Assembly: GCA_024403435.1 (NCBI GenBank)
Contig: JAKSRV010000006.1
Span: 1 to 40,567, forward strand
Reading direction: 5' to 3'
Origin: Lachnospiraceae bacterium
GTDB lineage: Bacteria; Bacillota; Clostridia; Lachnospirales; Lachnospiraceae
DNA length: 40,567 nt
Part shown: positions 24,939 to 33,806 of the stretch, one piece after another
How positions within the stretch are numbered: position 1 is the first letter of the stretch
Layout: each line of letters opens with the position of its first letter
Program-made: the position numbers and the translations under genes
The notes under the pieces: model-generated
The model's input: the letters and a program-made list of their open reading frames with translations, nothing else
What the model was told of the DNA's origin: nothing
The model's database searches: none

Positions 24939-25012
24939 GTGCGCGTAGCTCAGCTGGATAGAGCGTTTGACTACGGATCAAAAGGTCGGGAGTTCGAATC
25001 TTCTCGCGCACG
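24939..25012 (+). tRNA. tRNA-Arg (anticodon ACG)
   Basis: A full cloverleaf can be drawn. The acceptor GTGCGCG (24939-24945) pairs with CGCGCAC (25005-25011); T8 A9 follow, then a D arm GCTCAGCTGGATAGAGC. The anticodon stem TTTGA/TCAAA has the loop CTACGGA with anticodon ACG at 24973-24975. The T arm contains TTCGAAT. The discriminator is G25012 and CCA is not encoded in full (CAC follows). ACG, with A34 normally edited to inosine, reads CGU/CGC/CGA Arg codons. Confidence 0.95.
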
Positions 25013-25020
25013 CACAAAGA

Positions 25021-25050
25021 AACCCTCAAGCGTTTTGCTTGAGGGTTTTT
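25021..25050 (+). terminator. Strong rho-independent terminator after tRNA-Arg
   Basis: AACCCTCAAGC (25021-25031), a 5-base loop, GCTTGAGGGTT (25037-25047) and a T run. An 11-bp perfect stem 8 bp after the tRNA. Confidence 0.93.
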
Positions 25051-25137
25051 GTTGTAATTAAGATAGTATATAATAGAAATGATAATTCAAGTTAATTATT
25101 TTATGTTGCGGATATTCATTATTAAGAAGGAGAGTAT

Positions 25138-26799
25138 ATGAATAAGGCAAGAGTTACAAAAAGTGTCTTAATCGCAGTTATAGTGTTCTTGGCTGCGTCA
25201 GTAGCAATATTTATTGCCAATAAGCTTGGAGTGAACTTTGAAGGAACAGCTTGGGCGTTATTCCCTCCTTTGGTTGCAATTGTATTGGCATTGGTTACCA
25301 AGGAAGCATATTCATCATTATTGGTTGGAATTACTCTTGGAGCTTTTATGGTGGCCAACTGCGGCCTTGAAGGCACTATAGATATTGTTGTTGTAGACGG
25401 ATTAACATCAGCAGTAGCTGATAATGCAGGTATTTTCCTTTTTCTTGTAATGTTAGGTATGGTCGTGGCGCTTGTTAATAAGACAGGAGCATCGAGAGCT
25501 TTTGGAGAATGGTCGGAGAAGCATATTAAATCGAGAACGGCAGCACAACTTGCATCATTTTTACTGGGAATACTTATATTTATCGACGACTATTTCAATT
25601 GCCTGACAGTTGGATCCGTAATGTCTCCTGTTACCGATAGTAAACGTATATCAAGAGTAAAGCTGGCATATATAATTGATGCGACGGCAGCACCAATTTG
25701 CATGATTGCTCCTGTATCTTCATGGGCTGCTGCAGTATCGGGAAGTGTTAACAGTGAGTCATATTCGGGAGTTGGTTTATTTATCAGATCAATTCCTTTC
25801 AATTTTTATTCACTTTATACATTGGTATTTGTAGTAACCATCATTGTTATGGGATTTGACTACGGTAAGATGGCAGAATTTGAGATTAAGGCGCGAGAAA
25901 ACGGAGATCTCAGTATTATTGATGTCACAACGGAAAATAAAGATGAAGAGAAAAATGAGAGAATAGTAGAAGAAGATGGACCTGTTAATCCAAGAACAGG
26001 TAAAATGTATGATCTTATAATTCCGGTTTTTGCGCTGATTTTTTTCTGTATTTGGGGATTACTTAAGATTGGCTATCAGTCTCTGGAGGGAAGCGGATCG
26101 GTAATTGATGCATTATCTGAAACTGATGCGTACGTTGGACTTCCTTGGGGAGGACTGTTGGCAATTGTTTTCATAATGATATATTTATGCGCAAGAAGAG
26201 TTATATCTTTTAAGGATGCAATGGAATGTCTGCCAAAAGGATTTGTGGCAATGGTACCGGCAATTACGATTCTTACGCTGGCAAGCTCACTCAAAGGAGT
26301 CACCAATATGCTGGATGCCAAAATCTTTGTTGAATCGATAATGGCAAGTATTCAGAATTTGGCATGGATTTTACCGGCAGTGGTATTTGTAATAGCTTCG
26401 CTTATTTCATTTGCAACAGGAACCTCGTGGGGAACTTTTGGAATACTCATTCCTATAGTATCGGCCGTGTTCCCCGAGACCAGTCCTTTATTTTTTGTAG
26501 GAATTTCTTCTTGCCTTGCAGGTGCTGTGTGCGGCGATCACTGTTCACCGATTTCCGATACAACAATTATGTCTTCGGCAGGTGCTCATTGTAATCACAT
26601 CAATCATGTGGAAACTCAGTTACCCTATGCACTTAGTGTGGCTGTGATATCCTTTGTGACATATCTCATTGCGGGAGCACTCAGCAACGTGGGATTGACC
26701 TGGATAGCTATTCCTGTAGGCGCTGCATTGACAGTGGGATTTTTAATTGTGATGAAAACAGTGATTAAGAAAACGGGTAAAAATAAGTCTTTTGATTAA
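25138..26799 (+). CDS. NhaC-family Na+/H+ antiporter
   Basis: A 553-residue polytopic protein with about 12 membrane segments. Motifs of the NhaC family (PF03553) are visible: ALFPPLVAIVLALVTKEAY, ILIFIDDYFNCLTVGSVM, ATAAPICMIAPVSSWAAAVSG and, near the C-terminus, CGDHCSPISDTTIMSSAGAH. A charged loop (about 255-290) divides the protein. It should exchange Na+ (or a carboxylate/amine substrate in some subgroups) for H+. AAGGAGAG precedes ATG 25138 and TATAAT at 25069-25074 may be its -10 box, though no good -35 is seen. Its 3' end overlaps the convergent glycosyltransferase gene by 57 bp. Confidence 0.9.
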   Translation: MNKARVTKSVLIAVIVFLAASVAIFIANKLGVNFEGTAWALFPPLVAIVLALVTKEAYSSLLVGITLGAFMVANCGLEGTIDIVVVDGLTSAVADNAGIFLFLVMLGMVVALVNKTGASRAFGEWSEKHIKSRTAAQLASFLLGILIFIDDYFNCLTVGSVMSPVTDSKRISRVKLAYIIDATAAPICMIAPVSSWAAAVSGSVNSESYSGVGLFIRSIPFNFYSLYTLVFVVTIIVMGFDYGKMAEFEIKARENGDLSIIDVTTENKDEEKNERIVEEDGPVNPRTGKMYDLIIPVFALIFFCIWGLLKIGYQSLEGSGSVIDALSETDAYVGLPWGGLLAIVFIMIYLCARRVISFKDAMECLPKGFVAMVPAITILTLASSLKGVTNMLDAKIFVESIMASIQNLAWILPAVVFVIASLISFATGTSWGTFGILIPIVSAVFPETSPLFFVGISSCLAGAVCGDHCSPISDTTIMSSAGAHCNHINHVETQLPYALSVAVISFVTYLIAGALSNVGLTWIAIPVGAALTVGFLIVMKTVIKKTGKNKSFD

Positions 26800-27525
26800 A
26801 TTATAAATCAGAAGGCTACGCATAATTATTATTGTAGTGAGAGGCCTGCTCTTGCTAAGATCGGTAGCATTGCTGCCATGCAGTCTATGCAAGATTAATA
26901 CTTCATTGGGATATTCGATGTGACCGCAAAATTCACAGACAGTCGCAATCCACTGATCATAACCATGTATTTCGGGCATGGGATATATTTTCTTTAACAT
27001 TCTTCGATTGAAGGCCATGCAGCATCCGCTGTATCGAGGCATAATTATATTTTTGATTTTACCGTCACCGATTCGATATATTTCATTGAATGGGCGGGAT
27101 ATGGGCTTGAGTCGGGCATCGGTGTATACTCCGTTGTGGATAATCAGATCGGCTTTTGTTTTCTTGAAATACTTTTGAACGGTGGAGATTTTTTTTGAAA
27201 TCCAGATATCATCCTGATCGGAAATATAAATGTATTTTCCGGTGCAGTGTTTTAATGCATTGTTGAAGTTGGAGGTAATTCCCGAAGAAGGATTCCTGAA
27301 TACAGATATTCTGGAATCACGTGCGGCGTAATCATTGATGATATCCCAGGTAGAATCCTCACTTCTGTCGTATGATATTATCAATTCATCATAATCGCGA
27401 AGCTGGCAGAGGATTGAATCTAGTTGTGCCGAAAGATATTTTTCTCCCTCATATACTGCCATGGCAACAGAGATTTTGTCTTTAGGTATTTTTATATTAT
27501 CTATATTAATACTGTTATTTTTCAT
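26743..27525 (-). CDS. Glycosyltransferase family 2
   Basis: A 260-residue GT-A enzyme. ISVAMAVYEGEKYLSAQLDSI starts the nucleotide-sugar fold; YDRSEDST and the DxD-type ISDQDDIWI (about residue 96) bind metal and sugar nucleotide; SGCCMAFNRRML and HGYDQWIATVCEFCG supply the acceptor-site region. Its start overlaps the end of the next minus-strand GT2 (27515-28336) by 11 bp, so they are translationally coupled. Its last 19 codons overlap the NhaC gene on the opposite strand. It probably adds rhamnose-like or other sugars to a surface glycan (inference). Confidence 0.88.
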   Translation of the reverse strand: MKNNSINIDNIKIPKDKISVAMAVYEGEKYLSAQLDSILCQLRDYDELIISYDRSEDSTWDIINDYAARDSRISVFRNPSSGITSNFNNALKHCTGKYIYISDQDDIWISKKISTVQKYFKKTKADLIIHNGVYTDARLKPISRPFNEIYRIGDGKIKNIIMPRYSGCCMAFNRRMLKKIYPMPEIHGYDQWIATVCEFCGHIEYPNEVLILHRLHGSNATDLSKSRPLTTIIIMRSLLIYNLIKRLIFTRFLNHCFHHN

Positions 27526-28336
27526 CTGCTTTGTGTTTCTTTCTGCTTATTTGGCTGAGAGAATATAATCTATCTATCATTTGAGCTATAAGTTCCGGCC
27601 AAAAAAGCCTGTAAATCATTAAATCTTCTTTAGAGCGTTCGTGATTTTCTATCATTTTCATAGTAGTGGAATCGGAATACATTCTGTGACCGACCAGCGG
27701 ACGGTCAATATATGCGAAGCGACCTTCTCCACGTGACAGGTGCTCCCAAGCATGCCAATCAAGAACTGCTTTGTATTCGGAAGAGAATAAATTCTTGGGC
27801 AGATTTCTTTTAACATAAGTGACAGACGGACAGCATATAGGATCGGCTAAAGAAAGTATACAGCGTCTTACAGCTCGTGATTTTTGCATACAAATAAATG
27901 TAAGGGGTTTGAGCATCCATTCTTTTATTCGCAGGTTAATAAAGCTCTTCGAAGTAATCTTTTTATTATTCTGAATTTCATAATAAGAGGTGAATGCCAT
28001 GATGCTGTTGCCACCTTTGTTTAGCTCACGAAGCGTATATTTGAGAAAATCAGGTTCATATAAATCATCCTGATGGGCTATGGTGGCAAGTTTTGTTTTC
28101 ACACATTTGAGTGAATAATTCCAATCTGAGGCTATCCCGGTTGAAGCATGATTGATGAATACTTCTATACCGTTGCGGTCGGCGATATCGCTGATATATT
28201 CATTGGGGGTAGAGGTTGTGATGATGATTGAAGAGTGTACACTCTGCAATTTAAGAGAGCGAATACAATCCTCCAGATAGGGACTGGATTTGTATGCACA
28301 TATTACAAATGTATGATCTGACGGTTTGTATCGCAT
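27515..28336 (-). CDS. Glycosyltransferase family 2
   Basis: A 273-residue GT2-like enzyme: FVICAYKSSPYLEDCIRSL at the start, ASTGIASDWNYSL, and the DxD equivalent TIAHQDDLYEPDFL near residue 90. CCPSVTYVKRNLP and DWHAWEHLSRGEGRFAYI form the acceptor half. The C-terminus is basic (SRKKHKADEK). It is the first gene of a two-gene minus unit, divergent from the GT4 gene at 28549; the 212-bp gap holds the shared control region. It is related in architecture to the downstream GT2 but clearly diverged. Confidence 0.86.
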   Translation of the reverse strand: MRYKPSDHTFVICAYKSSPYLEDCIRSLKLQSVHSSIIITTSTPNEYISDIADRNGIEVFINHASTGIASDWNYSLKCVKTKLATIAHQDDLYEPDFLKYTLRELNKGGNSIMAFTSYYEIQNNKKITSKSFINLRIKEWMLKPLTFICMQKSRAVRRCILSLADPICCPSVTYVKRNLPKNLFSSEYKAVLDWHAWEHLSRGEGRFAYIDRPLVGHRMYSDSTTMKMIENHERSKEDLMIYRLFWPELIAQMIDRLYSLSQISRKKHKADEK

Positions 28337-28436
28337 AGACTACCTCTGACTAATAAAGTGATTATATTTTATTACTTCTGCAAATAATCATCAAGGCGAA
28401 TGGTTTGAAATAAGTGTGAACAATAGGTGTATTCAA

Positions 28437-28464
28437 TTGTAAAGAGTAAGTGGTGTGTTATAAT
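28437..28464 (+). promoter_or_regulatory. Candidate promoter of the (+) polysaccharide genes
   Basis: TTGTAA (28437-28442) and TATAAT (28459-28464), 16 bp apart, lie about 85 bp upstream of the GT4 start at 28549 in the 212-bp divergent region. I saw no equally good match for the minus-strand GT2 pair in this gap. Confidence 0.5.
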
Positions 28465-28548
28465 CTATTTTTGTGAATATTTGATGTTGCTAAAGGCAAC
28501 CGCGTACAAAATTTATCAAATTATGAATGAAAGGAGGAATTACAACGG

Positions 28549-29721
28549 ATGACAATATTACATATTACATCGGGAGATGATAAGTACGGAAGTGCGCTGG
28601 CTCTCAGAGAATTGTTGGAACGAGAAGTAGAAAACGATGTTGTCCCCGTGGTTGTTTCTCCGAGAAAGAACAGCTTTACAGAATATTGTGAGAATAAAGG
28701 CATAAAGTGTTATGTGATTTATTATGAGTGGTCACAGATACCCAAACATAATATTGCACCGATTTTTGCTATGAAATATTTGCTCAGACAGTTTTTATAT
28801 CATACAAAAAATCCTAAAGCTGAGAGGTTGCTTGAAGAAATAATTGTTAAAGAGAAGGTTGACCTGGTACATACCAATTCAATGGTGGTAGATGTAGCGG
28901 GTAAAGTAGCAACAAAATACGGATTACCTCATGTTTGGCATTTGAGAGAATTGTTGAAAGAAAACTATAACTGTTATCCGATACATAAGGATTATATTAA
29001 TCGAATGAGTTCCGATAACAGTTTCTTTTTGGCAGTGTCGGAATTTACCAAAACAGTGTGGACCGGGTTGGGAATAGATTCAAAAAGGATATCGGTGATA
29101 TACGATGGAGTGGATGCTGAAAGGTTCACTATGAACAGTGAAAAAGATGTGAAATCGGTTGACAAAGCGGATGTACTTAGGATGGTGATGTGCGGATCTT
29201 TTTGCGAAGCCAAAGGGCAGAAATTATTGGTGAAAGCTATAAGCAGGCTGAATGAAGACGAGCGAAAGCAAATATCCATAGCTATGTACGGAAATACAGA
29301 GGGCACTTACTATTCAGAAACAGTTAAGATGATTAATGACCTAAAGGTCGATGATAGTTTTGAGATAAAAGGATATTCAAACAATATACCTGAGGAGCTG
29401 CAATGTTATAGCTGTGGAGTAATGTGCTCCGAGAATGAGGCATTCGGACGAGTGACCGTTGAGTATATGTTGGCAGGTCTTTGCCCGATAGTTCCTGATG
29501 CAGGTGCAAACCGTGAACTGACCAACAATGGCGAGTTCGCAATTCTATATGATAGAAGAAATGCTGACGGATTGACGGAAGCAATCAGAAAAATCATAGC
29601 GAATAAAGAGTTGGTTGATGCATATGGAATAAAGGGAAGAGAATATGCAAAAACTAAGTTTGATGTCAATTCAAACATACTTAGTTTGCTTGGATTTTTT
29701 GGAGCAGCGTGCAGTAAATAA
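28549..29721 (+). CDS. Glycosyltransferase family 4
   Basis: A 390-residue GT-B enzyme. ILHITSGDDKYGSALALREL is the N-terminal glycine/acceptor motif; LVHTNSMVVDVAGKVA and ISVIYDGVDAERF follow; the donor half has MVMCGSFCEAKGQKLLVKAI, DDSFEIKGYSNNIPEEL and the E-x7-E element MCSENEAFGRVTVEYM. These are standard retaining GT4 features. AAAGGAGG precedes ATG 28549. It is the first gene on the plus side of the divergent polysaccharide region. Confidence 0.92.
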   Translation: MTILHITSGDDKYGSALALRELLEREVENDVVPVVVSPRKNSFTEYCENKGIKCYVIYYEWSQIPKHNIAPIFAMKYLLRQFLYHTKNPKAERLLEEIIVKEKVDLVHTNSMVVDVAGKVATKYGLPHVWHLRELLKENYNCYPIHKDYINRMSSDNSFFLAVSEFTKTVWTGLGIDSKRISVIYDGVDAERFTMNSEKDVKSVDKADVLRMVMCGSFCEAKGQKLLVKAISRLNEDERKQISIAMYGNTEGTYYSETVKMINDLKVDDSFEIKGYSNNIPEELQCYSCGVMCSENEAFGRVTVEYMLAGLCPIVPDAGANRELTNNGEFAILYDRRNADGLTEAIRKIIANKELVDAYGIKGREYAKTKFDVNSNILSLLGFFGAACSK

Positions 29722-29729
29722 CTCCATAT

Positions 29730-29758
29730 TTGCGTATTTGCAATAAGTGTGTTATAAA
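29730..29758 (+). promoter_or_regulatory. Candidate promoter of the zinc-ribbon/repeat gene
   Basis: TTGCGT (29730-29735) and TATAAA (29753-29758), spacer exactly 17 bp, lie about 108 bp upstream of ATG 29866. This suggests the gene can be transcribed apart from the GT4 gene before it. Confidence 0.45.
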
Positions 29759-29865
29759 TGTATTGCGAATAATAGGTTCATTGGGACCTTTAGTTTTTGT
29801 GTGTTTATTCATATTGTTTATATGATTAGCTTCGAAGTATGTATTCGGGGCAGGGAGGAAAAAAG

Positions 29866-31428
29866 ATGTTTTGTACTCATTGTGGAACCCAGATTGCGGA
29901 TGGCTCTAAGTTTTGTTACATGTGCGGAGCACAGATGAAGTCAGCAGAGCCTGTAGCAGAAGCACCTGTGGCAGAGCAGGTATTTGAGCAGGTGGCAGAG
30001 CCTGTAGTGGAGGCAGTAGAAGAAGCACCTGTAGTAGAGCAGGTGATTGAGCAGGTAGCAGAGCCCGTAGTCGAGGCAGTAGAGGAAGCACCTGTAGTAG
30101 AGCAGGTAATCGAACAGGTGACAGAGCCTGTAGTTGAGTCAGTAGAGGAAGCACCTGTAGTAGAGCAGATAATCGAACAGGTGGCTGAGCCCGTAGTAGA
30201 GACAGTAGAGGAAGCACCTGTAGCAGAGCAGGTAATCGAACAGGTGGCAGAACCTGTAGTTGAAGCAGTAGAAGAGATTCCTGTGGTAGATGCAGTGGTT
30301 GAGCAGCCCATTGTCGAGGCTATTGTTGATGAGCCTATAGTTCAGAATATTGACGATATGGAACCTGTTAAAAATGCGTTTGGCGAGTTGGATGATGAAG
30401 CTACTATCGCGTTTAACGGATTTGGTGGATTTAATGGTGACAATGCAGGAAACGAGGTACCTGTAAACAGCTTTGAGCAGGCTCCTGCGGATAACTTTGC
30501 ACAGGCACCTACTGTAGAACAGGCATTTGAGCAGGCATTTGAGCAGGCTCCCGCAGCAGAACAGAATCCTGTAAACAACTTTGAACAGACTCCTGCTGCT
30601 CCCGCTGTAGAGAATTTGGATGATGGTCAGGGATTTGTTTCTTCATATGTTCCTGAGAGCAGTGTAGAAAATGAGCCGGTCAAGAAAAAGAAGAAGGGAC
30701 TTCCCGCAGGTGCAATCATCGGTATTATCATCGGTATATTGGTAGTATTAGGTGGCATAGGAGTTGGCGGTTACTTTGCTTATAATGCATTCATTGGCGG
30801 AGATGATAAGCCTTCTGTTGCTGATAACACAGATCCTGACGGAGATGATACAGATCCTGCAAATCCCGATAATACGGATCCCGTAGATCCTAATGGCGGA
30901 GATACAGATCCTGTGGATCCGGTAGATCCTGATAATACCGATCCTGTAGATCCCAATGGTGGAGATACAGAGATTAAGGAAGAATATTCTTATGTGGATT
31001 ATAACTGCACTGGAAATGTAGATGTTATCGGTAATATTGAAGGCGCCGTAGTAGAGCAGTCATTTGTTATTCGTGAGGATTGCGAACTTTATGGAATATG
31101 TGTCGATGTTGCAACATTTACTGTTGTAGATTATGATGCAACAGTACAGTATTCGTTGGCCGATGAATTAGGAAATGTTGTTGCACAGGGAACATGTTCA
31201 GTTGTGCTTAATGATGGTGTATATAATGAGATTGTATTTGAGGATACAATTGTTGTGACACAAGGACAGAAGTTTGTTCTTTCTGTTACTTATGATAATT
31301 CAGAAGATTTGCCTTTGACATTGTGGGCTACTATCGATGGCAGTTTTACAGACGGAGTATTGCTGATCGATGGATTGGAAATCGAAAATAGCGATTTGAT
31401 GATTAAGATTATGGTAAAAAATAACTAA
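29866..31428 (+). CDS. Zinc-ribbon / 21-residue repeat / single-TM protein with C-terminal beta-domain
   Basis: ATG 29866 follows GGGAGG; upstream in-frame codons are not supported. In 520 residues: a double-CxxC zinc ribbon (FCTHCG and FCYMCG, Cys 3, 6, 17, 20); five tandem 21-residue Glu/Val/Pro repeats (44-148; unit starts AEPVVEAVEEAPVVEQ); an Asn/Phe/Glu/Gln-rich region (165-265); a KKKKK stop and one membrane segment (279-307); a Pro-Asp-Thr-Asn linker (318-368) and an outer ~145-residue beta-rich domain (from EEYSYVDYNCTG). By the positive-inside rule the ribbon and repeats are cytoplasmic and the beta-domain is outside. That domain looks like jelly-roll carbohydrate-binding modules seen in surface-glycan enzymes (inference). 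Confidence 0.78.
   Translation: MFCTHCGTQIADGSKFCYMCGAQMKSAEPVAEAPVAEQVFEQVAEPVVEAVEEAPVVEQVIEQVAEPVVEAVEEAPVVEQVIEQVTEPVVESVEEAPVVEQIIEQVAEPVVETVEEAPVAEQVIEQVAEPVVEAVEEIPVVDAVVEQPIVEAIVDEPIVQNIDDMEPVKNAFGELDDEATIAFNGFGGFNGDNAGNEVPVNSFEQAPADNFAQAPTVEQAFEQAFEQAPAAEQNPVNNFEQTPAAPAVENLDDGQGFVSSYVPESSVENEPVKKKKKGLPAGAIIGIIIGILVVLGGIGVGGYFAYNAFIGGDDKPSVADNTDPDGDDTDPANPDNTDPVDPNGGDTDPVDPVDPDNTDPVDPNGGDTEIKEEYSYVDYNCTGNVDVIGNIEGAVVEQSFVIREDCELYGICVDVATFTVVDYDATVQYSLADELGNVVAQGTCSVVLNDGVYNEIVFEDTIVVTQGQKFVLSVTYDNSEDLPLTLWATIDGSFTDGVLLIDGLEIENSDLMIKIMVKNN
29995..30309 (+). repeat. Five 63-bp tandem coding repeats
   Basis: Five in-frame 63-bp units encode the 21-residue Glu/Val/Pro repeat of the zinc-ribbon protein; units 1 to 4 differ by a few residues and unit 5 is more diverged. 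A partial unit precedes them. The DNA is similar enough for slippage or recombination to change copy number. Confidence 0.92.
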
Positions 31429-31523
31429 ACAATTCGGTTAGGTTATAAGCTTTGTGTGGCGGGCTTCGGAGTGTTCTGAAGACCGCTACATTTTTAGTAG
31501 GAATCAGTTGTAGGACTATATTT

Positions 31524-33800
31524 ATGATAGATATTATTATTCCAATTTATAATGCATTTGAAGAATTGGTGAAATGCATAGAAAGTGTAAGAATACATAC
31601 AGAAGCTTCGGACTACAGATTAATTTTGATAAATGACTGCAGTACTGACGCGCGCATTCATGATTATATCGATAGATTAAAGGATAACAATATAGTCGTA
31701 CATGAAAACGAACGCAATCAGGGTTTCTCCAATAATGTTAATTGGGGATTTGAGCAGTCTGACGAAAATGATGTTATATTACTTAATTCAGATACTATAG
31801 TAACAGCAAATTGGCTTAATAAATTGGTTGCCGTTGCATATCGCAATGAGGAATATGGAATGGTATCGCCACTTTCGAATAGTGCTACTATATGTTCTGT
31901 TCCAAATTTTTGTGAAGATAACGAGCTGCCAAACGGGTATACTATTGAACAGTTTGGTAAATTGATAGAGGAATGCAGTCTTAAGAGATACCCGATAATT
32001 TCTGTATGTGTAGGCTTTTGCATGTATATCAAGCGCAAGGTGATTAAGCATGTGGGGAAATTTGATGCAAAGACTTATGAAAGAGGATATGGCGAAGAAG
32101 GAGATTTTTGTTACAGAGCTCGCTTGATGGGCTATCGATGTGTTCTGGCAGATGATACTTTTGTGTATCACAGCGGATCAGCCAGTTTTTTACCGGAGAA
32201 TCGATTGAAACTGGCACAGGAGCATGAATTGATTTTAATAAAAAGATATCCGGAACTTACTGATGAAAACCGAGTTTTTTATACGTCGAACCCGATAAAT
32301 GAGATTCAGGACAATATAAAGCTACAGCTTATGCTAAATAATGGCCGAAAGAATATTCTATATTTTTCACATAGGGATTTTGCTGAGAATGCTGATGATA
32401 ATATCGGCGGAACTCAGTTTCATATAAGTGACTTAAAAGATTCATTGAAGGATAAGTATAACATTTTTGTTTTGGCCAGAGACTTAGCGGTACTCAAATT
32501 GACTTTATATATTGATGATAAATCATTAAGCTTTTCTTATTATGTTGGAAAAAGCTCTGAAGTCCCTGAGTTTTCAAATGACAGAATAAAATGTGTGTGC
32601 GAGATGGTATTAAAGATTTTTCATATCAGTCTTGTGCATATTCATCATACAAAGCAGTTATCCTTGGATATGTTTCATGTGGCTAAGTCACTTGAAATTC
32701 CTATAATATTTACTGTTCATGATTATTATTCGATTTGTCCGTCGCTCAAGCTTTTGGATAGCAAGCGGAAATATTGTAATACAAATTGTGATGAATCTAT
32801 ATGCAGAAAATGTCTGGCGGAGAATAGTGAAACGGATTTTTATGTGCCTGAATTTGTGCATTATATAGATAATTGGAGAAAAAAATATCTAGAGGCAATT
32901 CTTTGTTGTGAAAAAATAGTATTTCCTTCAGAGGCGGCTGCTAATATTTTTGAAAGCATTTATAAAAATATTGGTGATAGAAGAACAGTAATATCACATG
33001 GTATATCTTTGCCTGACACAAAGCAGAACAAAAGAAAAGCCACACATGATATAAAGCAGGAAATACGTGTTGCTTTTGTAGGCGGGCTTAACGAGGCTAA
33101 GGGCACTGCTGTTATTAAAAAAATGATAATGAAGGCGACTCCGGGAATCAGATGGTATGTAATCGGAGGCACAAATGATGCTGATATCAGATATTTAGAG
33201 AGAAAAGATTACTCTTTCCTGGACTGGTATAACAGAGATAAGATTGTTTCGACCTTGGATGAACTGGAGATTGATTTGGTATGTATTCTTCCTATATGGC
33301 CAGAAACCTTTTGCTATGTTATGTCAGAGGCATTAATAGCAGGTGTTCCTGTATTGGCGACTGATATTGGAGCTTTATCAGACAGAATAGATGAACTTGA
33401 GTGCGGGTGGAAAGTACCAATGTCGGTAGATGCATCGACTATAATTAAGAAGATAAAGAGTATCCAAGCTGATGGCGAAGAATATTATGCTATCAGACAG
33501 CGAACAGAGAATATCACAGAGAAGTCTGTTGCGAAAATGGGACAAGAATATTTTTATTTATATGAGGAATATACAGGTGGGATTTCTTGTGGTGACTGCA
33601 CATATAATTTCAAAAACTTTTTTGATGAGATAGAGAAAAGCGCTTTCGGAAATCATAGCGCAGAAAGTCTGAGACTTGAAAGAGAACTTAGCGGTATTAA
33701 GAACAGTTATAGTTACAGATTTATAGAGTATATGCAAAAAAAACGCTGGCCTTTTAAGGAAACTGTCAGAAATTTTATTCATAAGAAGTTCAAGAGGTGA
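31524..33800 (+). CDS. Two-domain glycosyltransferase (GT2-GT4 fusion)
   Basis: ATG 31524 is chosen because the GT2 fold begins at once (MIDIIIPIYNAFEELVKC) and TAGGA lies 8 bp upstream. The product is 758 residues. Residues 1-~245 are GT2: LINDCSTDARIHDYI, VILLNSDTIV (DxD), YGEEGDFCYRARLMGY. Residues ~270-690 are a GT-B/GT4 domain: NIGGTQFHISDL, VHIHHTKQLS, FTVHDYYSICPSLKL, VAFVGGLNEAKG and ILPIWPETFCYVMSEAL. The basic tail (RNFIHKKFKR) may touch the membrane. Such fusions often build repeating disaccharides in polymers exported by ABC transporters. The permease starts 6 bp later. Confidence 0.93.
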   Translation: MIDIIIPIYNAFEELVKCIESVRIHTEASDYRLILINDCSTDARIHDYIDRLKDNNIVVHENERNQGFSNNVNWGFEQSDENDVILLNSDTIVTANWLNKLVAVAYRNEEYGMVSPLSNSATICSVPNFCEDNELPNGYTIEQFGKLIEECSLKRYPIISVCVGFCMYIKRKVIKHVGKFDAKTYERGYGEEGDFCYRARLMGYRCVLADDTFVYHSGSASFLPENRLKLAQEHELILIKRYPELTDENRVFYTSNPINEIQDNIKLQLMLNNGRKNILYFSHRDFAENADDNIGGTQFHISDLKDSLKDKYNIFVLARDLAVLKLTLYIDDKSLSFSYYVGKSSEVPEFSNDRIKCVCEMVLKIFHISLVHIHHTKQLSLDMFHVAKSLEIPIIFTVHDYYSICPSLKLLDSKRKYCNTNCDESICRKCLAENSETDFYVPEFVHYIDNWRKKYLEAILCCEKIVFPSEAAANIFESIYKNIGDRRTVISHGISLPDTKQNKRKATHDIKQEIRVAFVGGLNEAKGTAVIKKMIMKATPGIRWYVIGGTNDADIRYLERKDYSFLDWYNRDKIVSTLDELEIDLVCILPIWPETFCYVMSEALIAGVPVLATDIGALSDRIDELECGWKVPMSVDASTIIKKIKSIQADGEEYYAIRQRTENITEKSVAKMGQEYFYLYEEYTGGISCGDCTYNFKNFFDEIEKSAFGNHSAESLRLERELSGIKNSYSYRFIEYMQKKRWPFKETVRNFIHKKFKR

Positions 33801-33806
33801 TGGAAA

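Noticed and set aside
29995..30309. CRISPR array or minisatellite unrelated to coding
   Set aside because: 63-bp units are contiguous, without spacers, and keep an open reading frame.
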